Below the pieces are notes generated by a model. It was not told where the DNA came from. It searched no databases and saw nothing but the letters and a program-made list of their open reading frames with translations. From Hepsetus odoe (lineage: Eukaryota; Chordata; Actinopteri; Characiformes; Hepsetidae), in NCBI GenBank assembly GCA_017165825.1, contig CM029387.1:13294798-13358797 (forward strand): 64,000 nt of DNA, in the 5' to 3' direction. This document shows, in pieces, positions 22,261-33,416 of this stretch (positions are counted from its first letter, which is position 1; every line of letters starts with the position of its first letter). A program made the position numbers and the translations under genes.

Positions 22261-22315
<55 letters not shown>
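22261..22315 (+). repeat. (TG)27 microsatellite at a splice acceptor
   Basis: Uninterrupted gt repeat, followed by tttgtttgttttgcag and the znf236 exon at 22332. Confidence 0.95.
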
Positions 22316-22319
<4 letters not shown>

Positions 22320-22331
22320 TTTGTTTTGCAG

Positions 22332-22461
22332 GAACATGAGTTTGTACACTTGAATGGCCCCACTTTGAGCTCTCAGAAGCCACGTGTATTTAAATGCTCC
22401 AACTGCAACAAAGCCTTTGCAAAACCCAGCCAGCTGGAGAGACACATACGTACACACACAG
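22332..22461 (+). CDS. znf236: znf236 coding exon (finger end plus full C2H2 finger)
   Basis: It starts GAA CAT GAG TTT GTA CAC, giving the H-x3-H that completes the finger begun at 15925. After a linker (LNGPTLSSQKP) it encodes a canonical finger with CSNC, FAKPSQL and HIRTH, then THTG leading into a TGERP linker across the splice (phase 1). The acceptor ttttgcag sits 17 nt after a 55-bp TG repeat. Confidence 0.88.
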
Positions 22462-22814
22462 GTACACACAAACTCACACATACACAAAAGTGCGCTGCTG
22501 AGGAATTTAATCAATAAGGAATAATAGGGCTGTACCCTGCATCCTATCATAAGCAAATAAGTAATCTAAGGTTAAGGTGTTCTTGCACTCGGACAATACT
22601 GATGTGCTTTGCTATGTTTGTAATGTGTCTTTTAGTTTTGTCACATTTCAGTTGTTTTGTTGCAATACTTTAAAAAAAAATATATATATATATACACTGA
22701 TCAACCATAGCATTAACCACCTGGCTAGTATTGTGTAGATCTGCAACAATGTTTAGATGGGTTGAAAGTAGTGTCTATGAAAGTAGTGACATGAAAACCA
22801 GAATCTAGCATTTC

Positions 22815-24975
22815 CTTCTTCTTTCTTTTTCTTCTTTTTCTTTCGGCTGCTCCCATTTAGGGGTCGCCACAGTGGATCAACCGTCTCCATTTCTTCCGGT
22901 CCTCTGCATTTTCCTGCTTCAAGCCAACCACCTTCATGTCCTCTCTCACCACGTCCATAAACCTCCTCTTTGGTCTTCCTCTTCTCCTCTTTCCTGGCAG
23001 CTCCATCTTCAACATCCTCCTTCCAATATAATCCTCATCTCTCCTCTGGACATATCCAAACCAACGCAACCTTGCTTCTCTAACTTTGTCTAACCTGAGC
23101 TGTCCCTCTAATATACACATTTCTAATCTGTCCATCCTTGTATCACCCAACGAAAATCTCAGCATCTTTAACGCTGATACCTCCAGCTCTGCCTCCTGTC
23201 TTTTCGTCAGTGCCACCATCTCCAACACATACAACATAGCTGGTCTCACTACTGTCCTGTAAACCTTCCCTTTTACTCTAGCTGGTACCCGTCTGTCACA
23301 AATCACTCCGGCCACTCTTCTCCACCCATTCCAACCTGCCTGCGCTCTCTTCTTCACCTCTCTTCCACACTCGCTGTTAAACTGAACTGATGATCCCAAG
23401 TATTTAAACTCCTCAACCTTTGTCACCTCTACTCCCTGCATCCTAACCACTCCACTTTCCTCCCTTTCATTCACACTCATGTATTCTGTCTTTGACCTAC
23501 TCACTTTCATTCCTTTCCTCTCTAGAGCATATATCCATCTCTCCAGGTTCTCCTCCAGCTGCTCCCTACTCTTACTGCAGATCACAATATCATCAGCAAA
23601 CATCATCATCCAGGGAGACTCCTGCCAACCTGTCCATTACTATTGCAAACAAGAATGGGCTCAGCGCTGATCTTTATATGCATCCGTCACTCCCACTGCA
23701 GATCTCACCACTGTTACACTGCCATCATAAATATTCTGAACTACCCTCACATACTTCTCTGTAACACCTGACTTCCTCAAACAAAACCACAACTCCTCTC
23801 TAGGCACCCTGTCATATGCTTTCTCCAAGTCCACAAAGGCACAGTGTAACTCTTTCTGACCTTCTCTGTACTTCTCCATCAACTCCTTCAGAGCAAACAT
23901 TGCATCTGTAGTGCTCTTTCTCTGCATAAAACCATACTGCTGTTCACTGATCCTCACCGCTTTTCTTAACCTAACTTCCACTACTCTTTCCCATAAATTC
24001 ATGCTGTGACTGATCAGCTTTATCCCTCTAAAGTTACTACAGCTCTGTGCACCACTCTTATTCTTGAAAATCGGTCCCAGTACACTTTGTCTCCACTCAT
24101 CTTCTCACTTTCCAAGTTTGTGTCAAACAATCTGGTCAGAAATTCAACTGTCATCTCCCATAAACACCTCCATGCTTTCACCAGGATGTCATCCAGTCCA
24201 ACAGCCTTTTCATTCTTCATTCTCTTCATCGTGGCCCTTACTTCCACCTTGCTTATTTGCTGCACTTCCTGGTTCACTATCGTCACATCATCCAGTCTTC
24301 TCTCTCTTTCATTTTTTTGTTCATTCTCAAAACTACCTCAAAACTTAGGGCAGCGGTGGCCTAGTGGTTAGGGAGTTGCCCCCGCATCGGAAGATTGTGG
24401 GTTCGATTCCCTCACAAGTAGGTTGCCCTGAGGTACCCTTGAGCAAGGTACCATCCCTGTCACTGCTCCCCGGGCACTTTCAATAGCTACCCACTGCTGC
24501 ACGGTGTTTTTGGGCATGGGTTAAATGCAGAGGTCCAGTTTTGTTGTGGTTCACTGTGTGCTGTGCTGTGACCTCGCAATGACGAGGGTTGTCACTTTCA
24601 CTTTCAAAAGTACAGCCCCTCAAAGTACTCCTTCCATCTGCTCAACACGCTCTGTTCACCTGTGAGTACATTTCCATTTCTATCTTTAATCACTCTGACC
24701 TGCTGCACATCCTTCCCAGCTCTGTCTCTCTGTCTAGCTAATCGGTAAAAATCCTTTTCTCCCTCTTTACTGTCCAACCTCTCATACAATTCATCAAACA
24801 CCTTATCTTTGGCCTTTCTTCCTAGTAGAACATTATCAATAGCATCAGAATGGCTCCCTTGTCTAGCACTAGATATTTGGCCCTTTTCAAATTTACTCAG
24901 ATCTTTACACTTGCCTTGTACGCTTGACTTTTCCTGCCTGCCACACATGACCAAATGTTTACTTGCTGCCTTCAC
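22815..24975 (-). pseudogene. RTE-like LINE, best preserved copy
   Basis: The 3' end at 22815-22870 is a TTC-rich tail followed by ggctgctcccatttaggggt. A 250-codon ORF (23609-22857) begins at MMMFADDIVICSKS, the RT active site, and runs through EEFKYLGSSV, WFGYVQRRD and a basic GKRRRGRPKRR stretch to the C-terminal KKWRRLIHCGDP. Upstream frames (24002-23661, with FVDLEKAYDRVPREELW; 24286-24020; 24975-24604) carry the rest of the RT and part of the linker. A SINE (24348-24606) splits it, and the endonuclease is missing. Confidence 0.78.
24348..24606 (+). repeat. tRNA-derived SINE (type 2)
   Basis: gggcagcggtggcctagtgg (A box), then ggttcgattccc (B box), a body with tgccctgaggtacccttgag and a tail gtcactttcac. 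Inserted in the RTE-like LINE. Confidence 0.78.
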
Positions 24976-26177
24976 TTTTGTTTGACTTATTATTTATTTA
25001 TTATTTTTATACTAATAATGGATTCCACATCCAACCTTTTAAACCTTTTAGTTAGGCTATCCATATGTTTTCTTTAAAATATGACTTACTATTTTTGTAT
25101 TAAATATTATATACTAGTATATAATAACATGTTTTGTTCTAAAGGGATTTTATTCAGCCTTTATCTGTCTTTTTATGTTTTGCTCTCATTAAGAAGATAA
25201 TTATGTAGTTTATTACACTAAGGCACCAATTAAGTTTCTCAACATTCAAGCAAGGTAGCTCCTTTCTTGAAAATAATAATGATCCTTTTTCTTTGAGTAG
25301 TGAGCTCCTAAGAAGCCTTTATTTTCATAAGGTCTTGAATAAAATGTAAAATTTTCAATAAGTTATGAATAAAGTATCAACAGTTCTATCACAATTATCA
25401 CAATTCTAAGAGATTGTGTGGGCTTCTCTTTAATCAAGATACAGATATTATGCAAACAAAATAAAGCTTTAGCAGAAATATTTTGTATTCTGCTTCACAT
25501 GTAAATATTATCCTAGCATATAAATATAACTCCAAAGATTTTAAGTAATGAATAGCAGTGCTTGCTTAAGAATTTATAAAGATACAGAAGAAATGTTATA
25601 TTGCTAAACTGTATCATGTTCTAGTTTGACTTCATGAAAAGTCAACTGTGAATGCACAATTAGATCATTAAAACCACTTTGGTGGCAGTCAGAGTCTAAT
25701 CTTGAGCAAATTAATTTTCAAGCAGCACTTCTTAAATTCTTATGAATTCAAGGGTGTAAAGGAGTGTTGTCCTCACTTTTCTCCAGTGACAGTCTCTAGT
25801 CTTCTCTGAGGGCATTAAACCATGTATTGAAACTTGGCTATGAGGATTTTTTTTTGCAATCAGTTGTGAGATTATAAGAGCGAGCAACCAGAATGAATTG
25901 TTTTATATCACAAATACAATTCCAGATCATCTCATATCACTGACTGGATTACTCACTCCAGAGTTTCACTGTTCCACAGACTAGTTTCACAGACTTTATT
26001 CTAGCTATTTTATCTTGATCAATTGAATTGATCAAGATTAGGTTTCTTAAGTAAAGGCTTAATAACTGCTAATTTAAATGCTTCTGTCACATAGCCCAGG
26101 TTGAGAGATTAGAGTATTATTTCTAAAAAAGGTCTGATTATTACTGGTATAATCTCTTTAAGTATTCTGGTAGGGAC
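24976..26177 (+). other. Intron sequence, nothing firm
   Basis: AT-rich. The last 200 bp may already belong to the LINE remnant that follows. Confidence 0.4.
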
Positions 26178-27770
26178 CTAATCAAGGATGTAAGTAACAT
26201 TGCACCTGGAGATGAAACATGACATGAGGTCTACCTGCGGAATTGGATTAAAGTAGGCTAACCTCTCTGTTGGTTTTAGGTTTTGATCTATATCTGTCTT
26301 GGGCAGCAGAACTGGTGGGTTTGGTATTTGGTTTTGGATTTCTTGTCGAATGATTTTTATCTTATTGCTAATAAAATCCATACATTTGCTTGCTATTGTA
26401 AATTGCAGGTACCTGACTTTCATTTCCTCCATGGTTCTTTTGTAAGTGTAGATATTGTGTTGAATAGAAATCTAGGAATAATTTTGTTGGATTCTATTAG
26501 TGTGGATTAATAGGCTGAGTGTGTAAGTACCCTCTTATAATGTATGATGCTCTCCTTCCAGGCAGAGTGAAATATTTCTAATTTTGTTAGCTGTCATTTG
26601 CGTTCTAGTTTCTGCGTCTTTTGCTTTAGAGCACGTGTTTGATTGGTGTACCATGTGATCTGCGGAAGTCTGTCTGCAGCCTGGTCCCAGCCCTGGATTA
26701 TCAGCAGCGGCTACATACTCTGCCAACTAACTAACTAACCACATAAAAGACCAGGCTATATACCCCACAATATTTTCCAAGCACCACTAGGACATCCAGC
26801 AATGTAATGCCCAAAGCCTGCTGTAATCTTCAGCACCGCATTGGTATCAGGCCAGAGCATATTACACCATCGGACATTGTCTGGACAAATTTACACGCGT
26901 CTATAACATTACGCTTAGTTTTCTCTAACTGCCGCAGAGGAATATCATTAGCCCCTACATGAAAGACTATCCTTTCATACCTGTGACTGGCTAATAGTCT
27001 GGTCTGATTAATCCAATTTTTTTTTTTAATCAAACACACCTTTTACATTATTTGGACTGCCAGTTGTTACATGGTAGCTGGTTGAGGAGGTTAGCCCAGA
27101 CGTTCCTTTCGCCCGACACTTCTACAGGCTCTTCATATTCACAATCTTATTTTTTTGGTCACTATCCAGAGCTACTGATCATAGGTGAGGGTTGGAACAA
27201 AGATCAATTGGTAAATTGAAAGCCTTGCCTTGTGGCTCAACACCTTTTCCAACAGAACAGTATTGTACAGCCACTGCATAACTGCCACCACTGTCACCAC
27301 ACACACAACTTGAGGCAATAACTAATCTAACTCAAACAGGGCATAACATTTTTTTTCAGGTGGAGCAACATGGCCACTGTTTTGGAGGTACTGATCCTTA
27401 TCTGTCTTTTCATACTCTGCCACAAAGTGCCACAATACATGCTGAAGGTCACAACCTGATAAAGCCAACAGAACCACACCATCTGCAAAAAGCAAAGATG
27501 CAAACTTGAGGCCTTCTTTAGCCTGACAGCTACCTTAACATATAGCTGTCCAGCTCAAGACTGCCACTAAAACAGTGGAGGCTTTGAACAGGCGCCATTC
27601 AGACTCAATGTCCCCCAGACCTTCCGGACAGGATACTCTGCCACACATTCCTAGTTTGGGTTTAACAGGTCTGTCTAACAGCCTCCCCCTGCCATCTGAG
27701 CTAGCGCATCTAGGTGGTGCTTGGTTGACCACACTGCCCTTTACCCTAGTCTCCAGGACATATGACCACA
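26178..27770 (-). pseudogene. LINE remnant with SGNH-esterase-like ORF1 text
   Basis: On the - strand, 27039-26830 reads SHRYERIVFHVGANDIPLRQ and then TMSDGVICSGLIP. This resembles the GANDI-type block of SGNH hydrolase-like ORF1 proteins in some L2/CR1 LINEs. 26432-26178 and 27771-27535 give short LINE-like peptides (DIESEWRLFKAS). No frame is long and the borders are uncertain. Confidence 0.45.
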
Positions 27771-27771
27771 A

Positions 27772-28670
27772 GTCTGAGATGCTGTTGACAGTGCCATGAC
27801 AGTTTTGCTTATGTGTGGTTCTGTTTAATACGTCCAGTCCACAAGGGCCTATACCCTAACCAGCCAGGTGGTATCGCACCCAGCCCCTATTTCTGCTCTC
27901 GCAAGTGGTTAGTCCACAATTCTATTGGGTGCTGATTGTATCCCTGTGACGGGTTTGACCACCAGACGCTTGCCTGCCAGCTCCCATCCTAGGCCTGGTT
28001 TCCCCTTTTCCAGGCAAGATTTTTATAAATGTTTCCAAGCTTTCTAAAAGGCCACTGTGAATTTCTATTTTTGTGGCTTCTCACCTGAGATCTCTCTGTG
28101 TTGGGTGTCCCTGCCAGGAGCTACATGCTAACTACATGCTCAAAAGCACAGTTCCCAGGTTCATCAGGACAAAATAATCTGAGCCATTGAGGATGGTGGC
28201 AGACAACACAGTACACCTTCAGAAGACTTGTGAAGTTATTTGGTTGCCAAAAAGGCCCTACGCAATATTAAGAAGGTTATGGGTGTACTGTATTTAAGCT
28301 ATAGAGATGCACTGTGTCAGGTGTAAAGTGCAAAATACTGTGGTTTCAAAATACAGACATCATGTTTGAATAAGTTTCAGTCCAAATTTTGAATGTAAGA
28401 CTAACTGTGAGGCACAAGGTTTAAAACCCTCAGTAAAATAATGGAGTTTTGAACAAGTTTGAGATAAGAAAAACAAAAACCTAAGTTCAGTGGCAAACAG
28501 TGTGCACATCATAACATATGTTTTGCTGCATCTTCTCATATAAACCATGAGCTCAAAAGCATATGGACGCTAGACCATCACATCTATATAAGCTTGTTGA
28601 ACATCCTGTTCCAAATACATGGAAATTATGGTTACAACTTGCTGTGTTTGCTGTGTGTCTTTGTGTGCAG
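27772..28670 (+). other. Intron sequence, nothing recognised
   Basis: No exon or repeat signature that I can support before the exon at 28671. Confidence 0.45.
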
Positions 28671-28844
28671 GTGAGCGACCTTTTAAGTGTTTGCAGTGTG
28701 ACAAGGCTTTTAACCAGAAGAGTGCACTGCAAGTCCATACAGTCAAACATACAGGTGAAAAACCATACAAGTGCGAGGTGTGTACCATTAGCTTTACGCA
28801 GAAAAGCAACATGAAGCTGCACATGAAGAGGTCACATGGCTATG
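28671..28844 (+). CDS. znf236: znf236 coding exon (two C2H2 fingers)
   Basis: The acceptor ttgtgtgcag is followed by GT GAG CGA CCT, which completes a GERPF linker. Two tandem fingers follow: CLQC with H-x4-H (HTVKH), a TGEKPYK linker, then CEVC and HMKRSH. The wording FNQKSALQVH and FTQKSNMKLHMKR is typical of the last ZNF236 fingers. The donor is tatggtgagt, phase 1, 174 nt. Confidence 0.92.
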
Positions 28845-28989
28845 GTGAGTATATATAAAAAACTGTAAATCACTGTTTGATCATGAACCTGCGACCCTAG
28901 TCAGGTAAATGATTAAAGATGATGAATAATCTAGCTTAAAGTTTACATCTTAACTTGAAAGATTCAGGTCATATCTGATTTATCTTAAG

Positions 28990-29220
28990 GATAGAGTAGA
29001 GTAGAGTGATCTTTTATTATCCCACGAATGGGAAATTTGGGCGTTACAGGGCTCTTATAAAAAAAGACAGGTGTACAGAAAGAAAAGAAAAAATATATAA
29101 AGATATAGAGAGAAGATATAGAGATATGTATACATATTATACATTCAGTATACTTTTTCAAGTTAAATAGTTCTGCAGTATAAAGCATATACAAAGTGGC
29201 CAAAGTTTTTGCCACAAAGT
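28990..29220 (-). mobile_element. LINE 3' end with (TAGAG)n tail
   Basis: agagtagagtagagtgatct followed by tttattatcccacgaatggg matches, in reverse, the sequence at about 62330-62415 (cattcgtgggataataaagg plus a ttcta run). It is probably a Rex/L2-type 3' UTR. Confidence 0.5.
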
Positions 29221-29249
29221 TTTCTGCACTTCTTCTTTTGATAATGATT

Positions 29250-29430
29250 ATGCAGAGGTGGCCTAGTGGTTAGGGACTAGGCTTCAGGACTGGAAGGTCG
29301 TGGGTTTGAATCTCAGCTGCCTCCTGCTGCATGTGTGTGTATGGCTTAAATGCAGAGGCTGCATTTCGTTGAGGTTCACTGAGTGTTGTGCTGTGTACTC
29401 ATATAATGACAAGTTGTCACATTCACAAAT
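29250..29430 (+). repeat. tRNA-derived SINE (type 2), diverged
   Basis: gaggtggcctagtggttagg (A box) and gtgggtttgaatctc (B box) with a shortened body. Confidence 0.65.
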
Positions 29431-29888
29431 TGGGAAATGAACAGTGTCAATAGCACTTCATAACCATCATTGAAAATATGCATCATTAATTTCCACAAGG
29501 GGAGCATCCAGGATTAGAGGATTTCCATTCTTCATGACGTGATGGTGCTTGCTATGCTGCTTATTGATAAAGAAAACCAATTACTGTTATCATCTTAATT
29601 TATAATTTGTTATGGACTTAATAACAAGAACAAGGTGCTTCAGTTCAGTTACCTACTGAGCTTAGTGGGTGGTAAATATTCAGTAGTGGTTGTGGTTGTT
29701 GATAAAGTTAATAATGGGATGGAATATATCATATTATGACAAATATGGTAATTATTGTGAAGTGATTAGGACACTGAGCTTTTGGAAAGAAGCCATACTG
29801 TATGTAACTGTTTCTGCAAAAATTGCTAATGCTTGAGCCATACTAAAGTAATAATTAAGCTTGAAATTTACATAATTAATGTAAACTA

Positions 29889-30208
29889 CAGTACTGTGCA
29901 AAAGTTTTAGGCAGGTGTGAAAAAGTGCTGTAAACAAAGAATGCTTTCAAAAATGGAAGTGTTAATCATTCAGCATCAGTTCTTCTAGGTACACTTGCAG
30001 TTTTTGAAAGAACTCGGCTAGTAGAAGAATTGATGCTGTTTTGAAGGCAAAGGGTGGTCACACCGAATATTGATTTGATTTAGATTTCTCTTTTCATTCA
30101 CTGCATTTTGTTGATTGATGAAAAAAATGTTTAACACTTCCATTTTTGAAAGCATTCTTTGTTTACAGCATTTTTTCACACCTGCCTAAAACTTTTGCAC
30201 AGTACTGT
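29889..30208. mobile_element. Tc1-like family T, copy 4 (internally deleted)
   Basis: Complete terminal repeats but only 320 bp long. Flanks on the right match those of copy 3. Confidence 0.72.
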
Positions 30209-30575
30209 AAATATATTCAATAATACAGAGTGCTTGCAGAAGCACAGTGACCTTAGTTGTCCTTACCTTACCCACTACAGAAGCATGGCAGAGCTTAGTA
30301 GAGCTTAGACTGATTGCAAAAAAAAAAAAAATAATTTAGACTGTCTTTTTTGAATACATGCTTAGATAAATCTACGACATTAAATAAAATTTTACCTAAA
30401 CATAAGCTAGGCTGTCCTTGAGGAAGATGCAGAGTCCCGGAAGAAATGGAAACGGAAATAATAATAATAATAATAATCATCATCGTCATCATCATCATCA
30501 TTGTATTTTCTTCTTCTTTTTTGGCTGCTCTCGTTTAGGGGTCACCACAGCAGATCATCCATTTCCATTTCTTCT
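30206..30575 (+). repeat. Duplicated block shared with 19462-20125
   Basis: The two blocks share tacagagtgcttgcagaagc and continue in parallel through aagctaggctgtccttga and cagaagaaatggaaacgg (here cggaagaaatggaaacgg) to the RTE 3' end. The 19 kb copy carries an extra SINE. Confidence 0.75.
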
Positions 30576-30860
30576 GGGCCTTTTGCACTTGCATCTTACT
30601 CTTTCAAACTGGTCCTCTCTCACCATTTATCTATACACCTCATCTTTGGCGTTCCTCTTCACTTTTTGCCTGATTGCTCCATCTTCAACATTTTTTACCT
30701 AATATACTCCTCATCTCTCCACCGTATATGTTCAAACATAAATATGCAATCTCACTGCTATGACTTTGTCTCCAAATTGTCCACCCTGAACTGTTCCTTG
30801 AATATCTTAATCCTGTCCATCTTTGTCACTCCTAACATCAATCCTAGCATCTTTAATAAT
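30510..30860 (-). mobile_element. RTE-like LINE 3' fragment
   Basis: Begins ttggctgctctcgtttaggg and follows the 22.85 kb copy with many changes to about 30860. Confidence 0.55.
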
Positions 30861-31238
30861 TATTAAATAATAACATATAAAAAGTGATGTATACATAACA
30901 TTTATTCTTATTATATTTTAAGATGCATATGTTAAGTGCTTTTAAGCACAATTTGCAACAATGAAAAAAATTGATATTTGTTAGTTAATAGTTGTAAGCA
31001 TCCACACTATAAAAATAAATTCCTCTGGAAAAAATAAAGTGTATTAAATGTTCTATAAATGGTCTAAAATGTTACACACTGTGTGCACAGTTATTAGGCA
31101 AGTTAGTATTTTGATCATGTCATAACTGTTATGCATATATTCCAACTACAAGCTGTATAAACTTGCTAATGCTAATTAGATTTAAACAATTCAGGTTTAA
31201 TGGTTTAGTCAAGCACTGGTTTAGGAAATAGTCTACAT

Positions 31239-31537
31239 CAGGGGTCACCAACCTTTTTGAAGAAGAGCTACTTCATGGGTACTGAGCCATATGAAGGGCT
31301 ACCAGCTACCTAAACTTATTTAAACTTCATGTATTATAAACATGTTTTAAATGCTTTTTTTGTCATTTTCAAATCTATGTAAATGCAAATGTGATTAAAA
31401 AAGAATAGCAACAGAATATAATTTAATTTTAGATGCTGCTCATTGGTGAGTTGTGCTATTTTTAGAACAGGTCTGTGGGCGACTCGTGACCCTTGGGGGC
31501 ATCCTGGTGCCTGCTGGCACCATGCTGGTGAGCCCTG
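31239..31537. mobile_element. Non-autonomous hAT element (MITE) with 8-bp duplication
   Basis: 299 bp. Ends are caggggtcaccaac and, inverted, cagggctcaccagc. Exact 8-bp duplications gtctacat lie at 31231-31238 and 31538-31545, the hallmark of hAT insertion. No transposase is encoded. Confidence 0.82.
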
Positions 31538-31545
31538 GTCTACAT

Positions 31546-32621
31546 CTTTCAAAAACACCATGAAGACCTTAAAGATGAAAGAATAATGACATGGGCCCCC
31601 TTCCTCACCTGACCTAAAGCCTTATGAGAACTTGTGGGCCCTTCCTAAATGGGAGGTTTACAGGGAAGGAAAACAGTACACCTTTCTGAATAATGTCTGG
31701 GAGGCTGTTGTTGCTACTGCTCAAAAATTAACGTCGAAAATGTTTATTTTTGAATTTTGAATTATTTGTTTACTATTCTCACTTTAACAGATAATACACC
31801 AACAAGTGTATTACAACAAGTGAGATGGAAAAATGTGCGCACAATAATTTGTCAACTAGATGAATAACACATATGTATTCCCCTGAAAATGTTCACATTC
31901 ACTTTTCCTTTGTAAAACCTTTAGGTTTCAGAGTTATCATTTTGGATTGACTGATAGCGCTGTATTTGTTTCATATTAAAATTAATCCTCAAAATACTCA
32001 CTTACTTGGGAAAAAAAAACGAAATAAGGTTTTGGGTGTTTTTTTTTTATAATATAAACTCATTCCTTATGGATATTCATTCAGAGTTTTGGGCACAAAA
32101 ACTGTTTCAAGAGCTGTTTCTCTAGTCTTCATTTTAGGAGCCTTTAGTAAAAAATATTGAACATAGGAGCTTAAAACAATTGACACAAAAATAAGAATCA
32201 CAAGGCATAAGATGTAAGTGGTAAGACTAGGCATAACATATCGGCTCATAAAACCCCTCCTGTCGTTTTGAATTTGACTTTACTCTCAGCTTCTAGCTAA
32301 TTCATGATTTTTGTTTATGTGAAAATAATTTAACAAGTTTTTTTTTATTTTTTAAGTTAATCATTTACAATTTATTAATTTGTTAATTTCCACCAGAAAG
32401 AAGTAATTTTTTTTCATCCTTCATTAATTCTGTTCACATTGACTTCTGAAAGAGTTTAGATTATGTATTTTTCCTTTGACTTAAAATTGTATTTGTCACA
32501 TCAGGCATTATTGTTTTTTCTTTCCATTAGAAATAAATACAACTTTTTTTTTTCTTTCACTAAACAAAGCCATAGTTTTGTGCCAAAATAAGATACATTT
32601 TAACAGTATTTACTGTTGCCT
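31546..32621 (+). other. Intron sequence, nothing recognised
   Basis: AT-rich. No repeat that I can name. Confidence 0.4.
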
Positions 32622-33030
32622 TGGTACTGTGGTATGAAAAAGTAGTTGCTTTCTTTCACTTTCTTTCAACTTCTTTGCTAAATCATGACATTCCATTAGA
32701 TTCCTGATCTTCAAAAAATGTAGCAAAATGTTGATAACCTTAGCAGCAATTTGAAGTTTCCTACCACTACAAACAATAGTGGTGGTAGTGCTTCAGGTTG
32801 TTTTCCCACAATTGAAAGAAGAATGACGCTCTCAACAAGAAAACAAAGGAGAATATTGTGCCATGTGCTCATGATCTGATGTTCAGGTGCATTTGGGTTG
32901 TGTAACTGCAAAGCAATAAAAGCATTGAAGCAGTTTCACTTATGAATGTCTGAAAACCAATATGTTGGAGATCAGACTCAAACAGATGAAAATAGAAGGG
33001 CAAATAGTTTTTTTTTTGCACAGCACTGTT
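32622..33030. mobile_element. Possible degenerate DNA transposon
   Basis: tactgtggtatgaaaaagta on the left and, inverted, acagtgctgtgcaaaaaaaa on the right, then both continue toward a ttgc block. The interior has no ORF. Confidence 0.35.
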
Positions 33031-33267
33031 TATCAGATTAGGTGATTAGTTATAATATGCATCTCCCAGTATTTTTGTGTTAAAAAGTTAAATCCAATGA
33101 ATTAATATTTAACAAAGGGAAAGGCACAAAATAGCATAGGCAATTCTTAATGCTCTTATAATGGTATTTAATGATAGCTTTTAGCATCAAAATTAGAATC
33201 AACTGCAAAACAATTTTATAACACTGTATTTACTATAGACTAACTATGCTGACTGCGTCTCCCTCAG

Positions 33268-33416
33268 GTAAGCAGACTGAGGCAGAGCGAGAGGTTGGCC
33301 GAGAGCAGGAATGTGTGTCTGAGACGCAACCGCCCACTTCGACCAGAGATGAAACTCCAGCAGAATTGGAACAAACTGGAGATTGGCAGTGTCCCATTCC
33401 TACCATCTTTCCATAA
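33268..33416 (+). CDS. znf236: znf236 terminal coding exon
   Basis: The acceptor tctccctcag is followed by GT AAG CAG ACT GAG. The exon encodes a Glu/Thr-rich tail (KQTEAEREVGREQE and beyond) ending TGDWQCPIPTIFP and a TAA stop. The human protein also ends in an acidic tail with a Trp-Gln pair near the C-terminus (recalled). No finger is present. The phase matches the 28844 donor. Confidence 0.8.

Larger units (their letters stand above)
159..33416 (+). other. znf236: znf236 gene, 3' part (nine coding exons with introns)
   Basis: Nine + strand exons with AG/GT borders join without a frame break: exit phases 1,1,1,0,0,0,1,1, then a stop. Together they give 467 codons. The protein runs from a Gln/Ser/Thr-rich low-charge region through five C2H2 fingers to an acidic tail ending near DWQ. 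That order, finger text such as FNQKSALQVH and FTQKSNMKLHMKR, and the neighbouring mbp gene in convergent orientation fit ZNF236, a nuclear many-fingered putative DNA-binding protein (family knowledge). The 5' exons with the other fingers lie upstream of the window. Introns hold most of the transposons in the window. The exact exon 1 border (159) and the 9657 acceptor are the least certain. Confidence 0.85.
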
